43,598 bases of DNA from assembly GCA_010014835.2 (NCBI GenBank), contig JAAAKB020000001.1, positions 1,249,608-1,293,205 on the forward strand. Direction: 5' to 3'. The translations under genes and the position numbers were made by a program. The notes under the pieces were generated by a model. The model was not told the origin of the DNA and searched no databases. It worked only from the letters and a program-made list of their open reading frames with translations. This document shows, one piece after another, positions 1-11,500 of the stretch. The stretch's first letter is position 1, and each line of letters begins with the position of its first letter. This DNA is from Apostichopus leukothele (lineage: Eukaryota; Echinodermata; Holothuroidea; Aspidochirotida; Stichopodidae).

Positions 1-130
1 AGTTGGGTAGCGACGGGAGGGTGATGGTGCGGGTGTATAATGTGGGGGAGTGGGGGGAAGGTTTGGTGTGGTCATTGGTGGGGGGGGGGGGGTGGGGAAT
101 ATAAATCATCTAGGCAAACATCGGGGTAGA
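1..130. repeat. G-rich low-complexity tract
   Basis: Strongly G-biased, with a run of 13 G at 80-92 and several shorter G runs; it could form G-quadruplex structure. No gene is seen here. Confidence 0.7.
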
Positions 131-944
131 GGGTCGGGGGAATAATTGCCTAGTACATCTTCAGTAATTTTTCAGTTTCAAAACTAATGGTTCAGTTTAG
201 GAACATATTAAAAGAAATTACAGAAGCTTTCAGAAGACCTGAGAATTGAGATGACTGTAATTTGTGAAATAACTGCATACGTAGGTCTCTAGACTGTTCA
301 GTTCAATGGTACCTGGCAGCTACCGTAGTAATGCTACTCCATCACTGCCAGTTCTTTGCCAAGTTTCCTATTGGAGCTATGAAGTGATGAATATTCAACT
401 TATGTTAATTTAATCAGGTTAATACGTAAATACTTCTCTGCACGGTAGGGGCCTACTACTCCTCACGCTAGGATTCAAAGCAGTCGTACTGACAGAATGA
501 ATATCTTCTGAATCTCCACATCTGATATAAACAGGATATTTCATGCTGTTGGTACTGTCATTATAAGTCATTGAAAGCCTGACAAGACAGTAAACTTTTC
601 CCAACTGGACGGATGCAGACATATCTAGTAGATAATTCCATGTCACATTAATAACAAATGCAGTCTGTTAGCCATAGGTCTTCACTTAGCACAGACTGAG
701 AACTCTATAATGCTCGTAACAATACCTGTGATGAACTGCCATTTGAACACTAATTCAATTTCCTCCAAATTTGACGTTTGGCAAAGGCCATGATCCGAAA
801 CACTGGCAGATAGCTACAAACACAGCATTACATTAGCATGCTCAGCAATTCTCTATTTTTGAATAGCGCCACCTATTAAAGAAATTGTCCAGACATTTTC
901 TTTTCAGGGTATTTTTCCTGGCTGGAAGTTTAGTGGGTCTATAT

Positions 945-1060
945 CATTGGTATTTCAAAGTGGGGGTCGTGACCCTTGTTAAGATCCTCAAAACGTCTTG
1001 AAGAGTTGCCAAGACATTTTGGAGGGTCACCCAAAAAAGTTGGAAAAAGACATTTCCGAC
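945..1060. mobile_element. hAT-like element end fragment
   Basis: CATTGGTATTTCAAAGTGGG followed by GGTCGTGACCC resembles the terminal inverted repeat of hAT transposons, which often read CAGTGGTTTTCAAAGTGGGG then GGTCGTGACCC. No matching opposite end or target duplication was found, so this is at most a decayed one-sided fragment. Confidence 0.4.
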
Positions 1061-1207
1061 ATTTGTGGGGGTAAAAAAGTGGAAAAATCTTATAACAATA
1101 CTTCAAAAGTTGCAAACTATTACCATCGTTTAACAACTATTAGCAACCTTCATCGTATAAAAAAATTCTCAATGGGGATGAGAATACCACTTCTCTTAGT
1201 ACCCCCC

Positions 1208-1664
1208 CAGGCCACAGTGGGACACCTCTTCTCTTAATACCTTCACCAGGCCACAGGAGGCTACCTCTTCTATTAATACCTTCACCAGGCCACAGTAGTC
1301 TACCTCTTCTCTTAATACCTTCATCAGGCCACAGGAGGCTACCTCTTCTCTTAGTACCCCCAGGCCGCAGGAGGCTACCTCCTCCCTTAATACTTCACCA
1401 GGCCACAGGAGGCTACCTCTTCTCTTAATACCTTCCCCAGGCCACAGGAGTCTACATCTTCTCTTAGTACCTTCCCAGGCCACAGGAGTCTACATCTTCT
1501 CTTAGTACCTTCCCCAGGCTACAGGAGTCTACTTCTACCTTTAATGCCTTCACCAGGCCACAGGAGGCTACCTCCTCCCTTAATGCCTTCACCAGGCCAC
1601 AGGAGGCTACCTTCACCAGGCCACAGGAGTCTACCTCTTCTCATAGTACCTTCCCCAGGCCACA
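1208..1664. repeat. 39-bp minisatellite, about 12 copies
   Basis: Units start CAGGCCACAGGAGGCTACCT and continue with a CT-rich half (TCTTCTCTTAATACCTTCAC). Most are 37-40 bp; one is shortened to about 24 bp. Because 39 is a multiple of three, both strands carry long chance open frames with a repeated peptide such as LLWPGEG; these are not treated as genes. Confidence 0.95.
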
Positions 1665-1920
1665 ACATCTGCTTCTGGAGGGTTGCTAACACGATTAAGG
1701 TCACCAAGCACAAAAGTATCAATACAAGGGGTCTATATAATGGCAGGTAGATTCTAGTTACTTTCCTTTTGTTTTATCATTCGTTTGTTCGTTCGTTCTT
1801 TCATCTGAAGCCCAGGTTACAGGTCACTTTAACTTAAACTCTAAGATCAAAGCACACCAACCACGTGACCGAAGATATACATACATAGAGAAAACAACAA
1901 ACTATTTCAGAGTGCCTGGA

Positions 1921-1965
1921 AGAGGGACAGAAGGGGGGAGGAGGAGGAGGAGGCGGGAGGGACAA
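1921..1965. repeat. Purine-rich (GGA)n tract
   Basis: An A/G-only stretch containing GGAGGAGGAGGAGG; low complexity. Confidence 0.8.
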
Positions 1966-2149
1966 AGGTCATCTGAGAGGTCAAGTCTGCAGCAGCCTGC
2001 CAGCAGCAAGTACAAATGAAGGAGGGAGATAAGGTTAGCAAGGACCTACTGAAAATGTTGTATTAAACTTGCAGGTTAAAATGTTAGACTGTCAAATGGC
2101 ACAATTTCATTCTTTGAGGGTCAAATAGGGGCATTATAAAAGGAAGGAA

Positions 2150-2185
2150 GCAAAAACAAACAAACAAACAAACAACAACAACAAA
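2150..2185. repeat. (CAAA)n/(CAA)n microsatellite
   Basis: CAAACAAACAAACAAACAAC followed by AACAAC units, in the intron side beyond FAM20C-like exon e. Confidence 0.85.
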
Positions 2186-2432
2186 ACGAAAACACAGGCT
2201 CTTTTTTTCTCCTTCAGACCGAAGCACCTCTCGTCGCCATTCGAGAGAGGCATGCGATGGAAATGAACTTCAGAATAATACATAAATTTCAGACTGACAG
2301 CACTTTGGCTGTTGGATAAGGTGGACTTTATAAAAATCCATTCTAATAAACTAAGAAGAACAAAGTACATAAAAGACCCACAAAGATAAATAAATTCTTA
2401 AATTAAATTTGCAAATTGTTCAGGTTACTTAC

Positions 2433-2514
2433 GCTCTGCCATGGTCCAGGTGGATAGGATATGTAAAATTACCAAAATGCTCAAAGGTTTCATAATGATG
2501 ACGGTCCATATTTC
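2433..2514 (-). CDS. FAM20C: FAM20C-like exon e (catalytic loop and DFG-like motif)
   Basis: 82 nt, acceptor CTTTGTAG, donor GTAAGT. It encodes [26 protein letters not shown] and two bases (GC) of an Ala codon. The Asp of MDRHHYE is the family's catalytic base and the Asp of HLD binds metal. The family normally reads HLDN followed by Gly or Ala and Arg; here His stands in for the Asn. Later exons fall left of the window. Confidence 0.93.
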
Positions 2515-5500
2515 CTACAAAGAACATAAAAAGACGTTCAAATTAACTTAATAATTTGGAGTGAGAGAGAGAGACTGAGAGAGTGGAGTCAACTCTGTAA
2601 ATAAATAAATTTATAACCTCTTAAAAAATGGAGAAAATAAAACAACTTGAACAATGAAAATGTTTTTCTTTTTTTCAAATTGTTTTATAGTCATCAACCT
2701 CATAGAGCATCCTAAATTTTGTCCAGAAGTTTGCCTTTATTTAAAGTAGACTTCCACCTGAGAATTTTGTTGGCAATATTACTAATACATTTACAAATGC
2801 AGTATACAACTTATTGGAAGTCATTTCAATGTCAGATTAATGAGCTGCTTTCAGTCATCACTCCGGAAATCCTAAACTGCAACACCCCTTTAAACCAACT
2901 GCTGGTTTAAAAATGTTTCATCACCATACGCAGCTTGCTTGCTGCCCTCTGTATTACAGAGTGAATTTGTCTGACCTCAAACTTTCTTTTCAACCATGTA
3001 TTTATTCTCCCTCAAAGAGTGAAATCCTGCCCGAGATATTGCGGGCAGAGTAGGTTTCTAATGTATGCAGAGGAAATGCTGTTAGCCTAGCCTAGATTAT
3101 CAATATTTGTATTGCAAAGCAGCCCTTATTCATGATTTGGCAAGGAAAGCATTGTCTATCTCAATGACTGCAACAAACTGAATAAATAGTCTGTGTTCAT
3201 GTGTACTGCCAAGACAAGAGAGAGTTTCACTGCTATGAAAATGCCAGCTTCGGATTCCGATGAAAATGAAGTAAATTCCTCTTTTATTATTACATGTGAG
3301 CAGAGTTCACTGAAATAATAAGTTTTTGAAATAATCTAAACCGTTATTAGTTGTGCATTAATCGTTTTAACTAATATGAAATTTATTTCATGCAAGCTTT
3401 AAGATATGAAAGATGTTAGAGCTGAGGTAAAGAACTGACTAGCAAGACTCCCTGCAACAGCTTAGAAGTTTATGCAAAAGTCAAAAACAAAAAGGGACAG
3501 AGAATTACGGGCAAGTAATCAAGTTTAAATTTGCTGTTTGTATTGAGTTTGCTACATAGGGAAAGATCAGATACCTGTTAGAATGCAAATGATGAAATTG
3601 AGTATAAGGCGGTATTGCAATGAACTTTAATATCTGGGTCACCACAATTCTGTAAATATTGGATTAAATTATTGATAACTTTGTAATCTAGAGTAATCAA
3701 ATGGTTGTTATATTTGGATTGAGGCATATCTAATTATGTGAACATTACTTAACCAAATACGTACAATATGCGGCTTTGAAAGGTTGAAAATAAGATTTCA
3801 ACTTCGATAGACTTTGCAGTGAAATAGATTCAAGTACATTTATTTCTTATCTGTGACAAGCAAACTGCAGAAAAACTTCATTGTTAACATATTTAAAAGT
3901 TAAGAGCCATTTCCCTCACATACCACCCCCCCCCCCCCCACAGCCCATCCACTAAGCCATCCCCTTTCCCAAGTCAGATTAAAATATTTGAGGTCTGGTG
4001 TCTTACCGATGAGAAAGTCAAAGACAGACATATCCATAAGATCAAGTAATCGTCTCCCTGAGTTGTAAGGGTGTCTACGCATCACCACACGGGTACAATA
4101 TGTTAGATCGTGTTCCCACCTGTTGTACACAAACAAGAGTTGAAAGACAACTTTTAGTACTTATTTTAAAGATAGGCATGTCCCAAGCAAGGGAATATTT
4201 ACTACAGATGTAAGAAAGAAGTTTGAGCAATCTTTTCATTGTTAGTAAGAATAACAATGATTTGATTACAGAGGATACAAAAACAAAAAAAAAGAGACTT
4301 TGGCATGGGAAATGACATAAAGACATGCACAGTTGAACTGGTCCTTAACAATTCACATGTAAGACTTTATTTGATTTCAATTTCACAAAATAAATAAAAT
4401 CTTGGCATATGATAAGGACCCTCTGTACGTTCATATTCAACTAACACCTTCAACCTTTTTTTAAATAGAAATCATGAGAATTACAATTTTCCATCACAAA
4501 TTTTTGGGAGATTGGTTAAAAAAACAGAGAGAATTGAGCATTATCCAACTGAAACAAGATATCAAAGTAATATAGAATATATATTGGTTGTTTCTACATG
4601 TCACCTCTGTGATAATATAGCCTTCGTAAAATTAATTGTCACGCTAACCTTTGTGCTCCAGAACACAATGCCAAAAGCATTCCACATTATTCTTTCCCTA
4701 AACACTACTATGTGGGTTTGTCCTTGCTACTAACTTAGCAAAAGACATATGAGCTGCCCATTTCTAAATGCAAGGAAAAACTTAGAATACAAATTTTGTC
4801 AGGAGATTAGCACATCACTTGAAAACGGGAGACCATGAGAATTGCCTAAAACACCAAGAGCCTTCTGGTTTAAATTTGGGAGAGCTGGCAAATCTGTATG
4901 ACACATTCATGATACAAAGTATTGTAGTGGAACTGGTCCATTACTACAGATATACTGCTTCAAACCTTCTACAGAAAACTAACAACTTAAATCAGACCTA
5001 GTCTAAGCATTCACTGCTTTAAAGTTTGACTCAATCTTCATTGTTTGAACAGAAAGTTGACAAATCAAACATAAAAAACTGTCCTTAAATTGTGATGATA
5101 TTGGCAGGCCCATGGTATTATTTCCGAAACTTTTACCACATGGACACAAAAATCTATTTTGATGTTTTCTCTTTTCTAAACAAAAACAGCCTTTAGTTAT
5201 AACTATTATGACACTTGATAATGCATCTTCCACCAGCAAACATAAAAAAGACCATCACCATCGGCTTAAATTTCTCCCTTCTCATCTTTCTTCATTTTGC
5301 TTTATATCTCTTTAAATTATACCAATGAATTTTATCATTGTTTCTACCATAATATTAAATGCAAGCTATTCATACTCGTACATCACTGGCAGGCCTATCT
5401 ACTTTCTGGTTTGGAAGTAAGAACCTAATACTAGTACCAGCTACATTTGACATCTTAGTCAGACTCACGATGCAAAATTATGATGTCTGCTTTGCTAGTA

Positions 5501-8500
5501 TAAATAATAGACATAACAAACTTAATTGTAAAGCATAAAGTCTCTGGTTATATTTCATATCTTTAATGGCTTCAGCACAGCGACTATAGTTAAGTGTTCA
5601 GCCTTTGTGCAGAAATCCTGAGGCTTTTGAGTGTGTGCAACATATATGCTTATATACATCATTGCTCTTGTGTGTGTATTGTCAATCTAAACATTGTTAT
5701 TTCATATAACATATTGTTACGCAATACATAATAATTAGTCTTTGCTCTTTGATGTTTTTCTGTGTATATAAAAACAATTAAAATTAAAAGCAAGTGTAAG
5801 GGGCTAGCTGATTCATCCAATCTAATCTTGAAAAGTTTAGACATAATTTAGACATAATTATTCTCTGAAAGAGATATCAAATAATACTGTGACTTGACTG
5901 AGTTTCAGAACTAGACAACTTAAAGCCTGAAAGAGACTCACTGGTAGTGAAACACTAAATTTGATCCTAAAATAATAAAATACTTTATCATTCTGCTATG
6001 AACACTTGTGAAATGTATTGAAACTATCAAGATATTCATTTTGTAAATTAAAATATGTATTTTTTACTACAATTTTTGTGTCATTGTCAGCAATAATGTT
6101 CAAATGTAGATCCCCATTTCAATCATTTAAAAATGGATATATTTTTGAGACATATTTTTATAGGCAGTCCAGTAGCTAATCTGGGTGGCTTACCCATAAA
6201 TCTGTCCATTAGGAAACAAAACCTGACTAAGTACTGTACTTCCACTGTTCAAAAGTTCAAACTTGCTGTGCCAATAGCATGTACTGAGTAGGTTCATGTA
6301 AAATGGCATAGCGCCACCACTTTGCCATTTTTCCATGCAGGTTTCATACACTGCAATAATTAGACTAACCTAATATGTTGGCCTATTGTACTAAAGTTAC
6401 CCTTAACTTGCTTTTACAGTGCATGAGTTATTTCAGTCCCACAAAACATTTCTGTTCATCTTGACCAAACTTAACATTTATTATTCACGACATGATTTTG
6501 ATTGATCATCTGCTGCTTTTTGCCTACTTCATTAATGTCAACTCATCGTTAATAACTTAACGGTTCCATTTGAAACTGGGAACTTTCATTTTCTGAGACA
6601 CTTTTTGTCTAATTAGTTTCAAAACTTGGAAGATAAAAAATAGGAAAATAGGAAAAAGGGGGAGAAAAAAGGGGGGGAGGGTGAGTGGGAAGCAAACACA
6701 CTAAATATTTTTGGACTATTTGTTCAATATTTGAAATAAATATTGGCTTGTGAAGCAAATGCACTATATTACTATGAGTGTTTAGTACCAGATTATATCT
6801 GAACTTGATCAAATTCAGGGCCAGAATAAGATGCTGCTCAAAATACCAGCAAACTCATCTGGTATCACTTACAAATCGTACATGCTTCCATCTCCTTCGA
6901 AATAATGATGAGATTTCAGATGATTATTCATCTTCAGCGACAATATGACATACAGTAAAGACCTACAAAATGTTGCTTCAAGCTGCGGCCATCGTCCTCC
7001 GAAAAAAGTTCGAGGAGGATCATCTTCCAGAAGATGATGATATTTTGGCCTGATTATTCAATCATCGTTACTCACATTGCTGATTTGTGTTTGCTATAAG
7101 ATCTTCTCCACGGATGTTTCCAGGTCTTCCGTGGTGAAAGCTTAAAGGCTGGGAGGTAGGCTGCAACACTGCCCTCTATCGTGTCAGGCTTGCCGCAGAC
7201 AGCTGTCTCCGATTCGCAGTAGTAAGAGCAATGCCCAACAAAGCAGAGGTTATTGGCTGCAAAGGTTGTAAAAGACAGATGTAGAAATGTAAAAATATAT
7301 CAATTTACATTTAATGTTTGTTAACTTCATTTATAAAACATCTTCACAGTATTCAAAGCCAACCAGCCAATACCCCCCTCCCACACACACAAAATTACAC
7401 CAAGGCTACCACAACCTATCAATGCATCTTAAGGAGCTTCTGTTGTAGCACCAGAAAGGCAAGAGAACGTTGGATTCATGAATGATTTGGAACATGATCA
7501 CATCTTGAAATTTTTACAAAATGTTAACAAAGCTCTATTTTCCAGTGTAAACGTTTCATTTATTCTCTGTGAATGTTACTGTGTGTCAATCCACATTGCT
7601 GATTAGGGCGGTCGGTTCCCCACCAAAACAGACAAGGATTATAAAAATTGGCTTGGTCTTCAACAAATCATCAACAATTCATTCAAAATTTAAATGATTA
7701 TGTTTCTGTTTATAATTAATACAAACTGTTTGCAAAACTTCCTTTACTGTACAGTTTGCTCATACTCTTGCTGCATATAGGACATATTTTGCTGTGCCCT
7801 CCATTCACAATCAAACATTACAGACTCATTAAACTAAACTATCTATGAGCTGTCTCCATAAACCCTTGTGCCTGCACGCAACTACAGGAAGCAACGCGAT
7901 GAATTACTGACTTATGAACAACCGATGCAATCACAAATTCATTTTAACAACGACGACCCTTGATAAAGAAAAAGAAGAAAAGAAAGAAATAAAAGAACGA
8001 GAAACAGCTATTGAGGCTTAATCACACAATTCAATTTTGAAATCAATTTGTCTACAATGGTGATGAGAGAAATGAAGTCAACCAAACATGGAAGGCAGCA
8101 GCATGTTACATCTGAAGGGTATTAAATAGATCACAACTACAGGAACAAAACAGTGCTGATGGAATACTTGAACCATGAGCTTTCATTATTAAACTAATTT
8201 GACAATTACATACACTAAAAGAAAAGACCTTCATCTGCCACTGAAAGGATGCTTTGTTTTCTTTTTATTAATTTCATTAACGATGGATGTTCATTATTGC
8301 TTGTTATTCAGTAGTGCTACTAGTCAGGGGATGGTTGAAGGGAGTGAGGGGGGTGGGTGGGGAGGGGTAGGGGTTTGGCAAGGATTTAGCTATAGGCATG
8401 ACGATTAAACAAGCTAACTGGTTTCTCCAACATTTCTTTGTGGTTGGACACCAGTCACACTTTCATAACGATCAAACCGCTTTTGTCTCCTGCTTTGCGC

Positions 8501-11500
8501 CCTCTCTTTACTAATGACTTACCCCAGTATTTGGTTTTTACTATTCTATCTCTGCTAGCCGCCAATGTCTATATATTTCTTTTACCTTTGCTTTCTTTCA
8601 ATGCCATAAAATCTGCTGAATTTCCCTTGTGTCATATACACCTTACAGATGTATTTGGTCCATCAACGGAATCTCCATGACAACATTCAAACTGCCAGCA
8701 TAATCCCTAATTCTTCGGGACAGAACAGACGTGAGGGAATCCATTCAATTTGTTATTTTCAGAGAAAAAATTTACGGAAAGTAGGGGGAGAAATTTAAAA
8801 GAAAAAGACGCTAGAATGCTGCAGACACAATGTAGTGGTTTGACTTACATTATTCTACTCAACTAATTGAATGTGTCCTAGGAGAGAAATACAGTCTTTA
8901 GGGTTCGGGAATGGAATAGGTTTACAGACAGGTAGGACAGTTTGATAATGCAATTGTATAACAGAAAACTAGGTCCACTTCAGATACGCTAAAGCATAGG
9001 CACCAAGGTATATACACACCTGTCCAAGGAAAGCTCTATGGCAATTTAAAGGAATCACTTTAATTTATTTTACAGTTTGGCAGATGAAGGGCAAAGAGGG
9101 CGGTATTTGAGCGTAGAAAGTAGGACGCGCTCACAAGTACTCCCTGTATTGACGTGATGTTACCCTCATTGTTTCATAATCATTGTGCAACACTAAATTG
9201 AACACTGACGAAAGTTACATTTCAAAGTCTGCAATTTCTTAACTTATACCTCCAACAGTCGACCAGAATAGTGTGACATCCGTTTCCTCAATCTCGTTTT
9301 ACCTACGTGACCGACCGACTTTTCCGATGGCCTGGTGTGTTCATAAGAGCATGGTTTCTCAAATACCTTTGAAGTTTGATGCTAACTACTTTTCACATGA
9401 TCGCTCAAGCAGAAGATTTGAACTTAGTTCTTGACAGTGTGGAATAAATAGAGCATATAAGTGTGCTGGGAATCAAACTGAATCATAAAGTTCAATTTAT
9501 GCCTTTAGATCATCCCAATTTTTACCTCAGTCCTAAGTGCTTTTTAATGTCGAATACAAGTTTAATTCTCTCTTTATTAGAAATATGGGTGTACCGAGTT
9601 GATTTTGTCTTTCCGTGAATTTGCGACAAACTAGTTCTCCATCGCCACTGAGCAGAGTTGTAAGGTATTCTACCTATTAATCCAAATACTAGGTAGTACT
9701 GCAGAAATATGATATCAGAAAATGTCTTCAAAGAACCAGTTTTCATTGTTACTTTCTGTTTCAGGTAACCCAATTATAATTATGAATAGAAACTTTGACT
9801 TGACCTGCCAATAAAAGAAATCTTGTCATATGATATTGAACATATTCCATCAATGCTGGTCTTATAAATACCACTCTTGATGAATTTTTGCATCTGATGG
9901 ATATTAACCGCAAAACATCACAAAGTCCATGAGATAAGTCTTACTTTTGTGATACCAATGTCTGTCAAAGTGCACTGATGATGTCATAGTGCCACTGATG
10001 TCATAGTGCCACCGATGATGTCATAGTGCCACTGATGATGTTATTAGTGCCACTGATGATGTCATGGGTTCCACTGATGATGTCAAAGTGCCACTGATGA
10101 TGTCATGAGTGCCACTGATGTTATAAGTGCCACTGATGATGCCATAGTGCCACTGATAATGTCATAGTGCCACTGATGATGTCATTAGTGCCACTGATGA
10201 TGTTATGGGTGTCTCTAATGATATCATGGATGCCAACGATGATGTCATGGGTGCCATTGATGACATGAGTGCCTCTAATGATGTCATGAGTACTGCTGTT
10301 AAGCCATGAGTCCTCTCCCCACATCTCAAATCTGTGCACTATATGACACCATTGTTAACACCATTGTTAACACCATTGCTAACACCATTGTAAACACCAT
10401 TGTTAACACCATTCAACAAGAATTGATTCTCCTCTTATATAACACCAACCTGGAGACCTAAAGAATGTTTTTCGTAATGATTCATCTGCTCGTATGTAAA
10501 CATCAGAAGATAAATTAAACCACCGTCCGGCCACGGGAGGAACCCTCCTAAAGTCTAAAATTCTGTCGAGAAAGAAAAGAAGAGATAAAAAGTGTTTAAG
10601 TACCCGTATCGATTTTATTGAATAATTTTGAATAACTATGAAACGTTGCCACAGATGGGTCAATTTACCATTCGTTTCTTTTTAAAACTACTAGTAGAAA
10701 ACAGTCAGGCTCCCTTTACATTAACCAGCACATTAAAGCCGCCTATTAGAAGACATAACATTTCATAGAAACCTAACCAGCCTGTAAATTTGATAACATT
10801 TTAGCCCTGCACCCCCACTGACCCACTTCAGGTCAATACACCCTTTTTTTTGAATTAGCCGTTCTGAAAATGTTTGCAACTACTATTCCAGAGTAATTTG
10901 ACATTCAATCCAACCTTGTCAGTTTTTTAGAGTCTGCCTAAGTTTCTCATAATCAATATTACTATTATTTAGTGTGTTGACAATAGTATCTTTGTGTCCC
11001 TCTAAGCCAAAACTGTCATAATTTGCAAGCAATTAGATGCAGAGTGCTAAAACCAACAAATATCCCAGAGGTCAACTGTCAACACTTCACGGTGCTTGCT
11101 TAACGAATTAAAGAACCTGGACAGATAATTGCTGACCTTGTTGACCCTCACACAATTAACGTAAACAAAACCACCCAAATTGGCTTTATTAAGGAAACTT
11201 AACCAACATTGAAGAGGTTGAAATCGTTGTTGTAAAATGTCAATATTTTGACAACTTACTTAGTCTGTAAACGTCAGAGCAATAAAGTTGTTTGGCGAGT
11301 AACTCGCCTCACAAAACTTTCACTCTAAGCTGACATTTGTTATTTGAGAGATCAAAGGTAAAGGAGAATAGAAATAATAATTTGACTATATATAAATATT
11401 TTTTATTTATATATTTTTAAAATTTTTTTTTACATTTGTATTTAGCAACCTAACTGGATGACAGAGAGCAGACCAAGCAAACATTATTCACAAACTTAAT

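Larger units (their letters stand above)
131..2432. other. Non-coding sequence downstream of FAM20C-like exon e
   Basis: Presumably the next intron of the minus-strand kinase gene. Apart from the repeats listed separately I see no exon; the expected continuation (FGK..HDELSIL-type sequence) was not found on the minus strand. Confidence 0.6.
7257..10449 (-). other. FAM20C-like intron
   Basis: Contains two neighbouring tandem arrays at 9970-10290 and 10346-10417 and a G-rich tract near 8337-8375. Otherwise no feature recognised; the open frame at 9522-9773 is judged chance. Confidence 0.8.

Noticed and set aside
5659-5844. Minus-strand frame with LRNNM, faintly like the SMC4 C-terminal ISLRNNMFEI segment
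   Set aside because: The SMC4 C-terminus is extremely conserved; here only scattered residues match, there are no suitable splice borders, and it lies inside a FAM20C-like intron.
9522-9773. 83-codon minus-strand frame in a kinase intron
   Set aside because: No recognisable family, no splice sites in phase with neighbouring exons.
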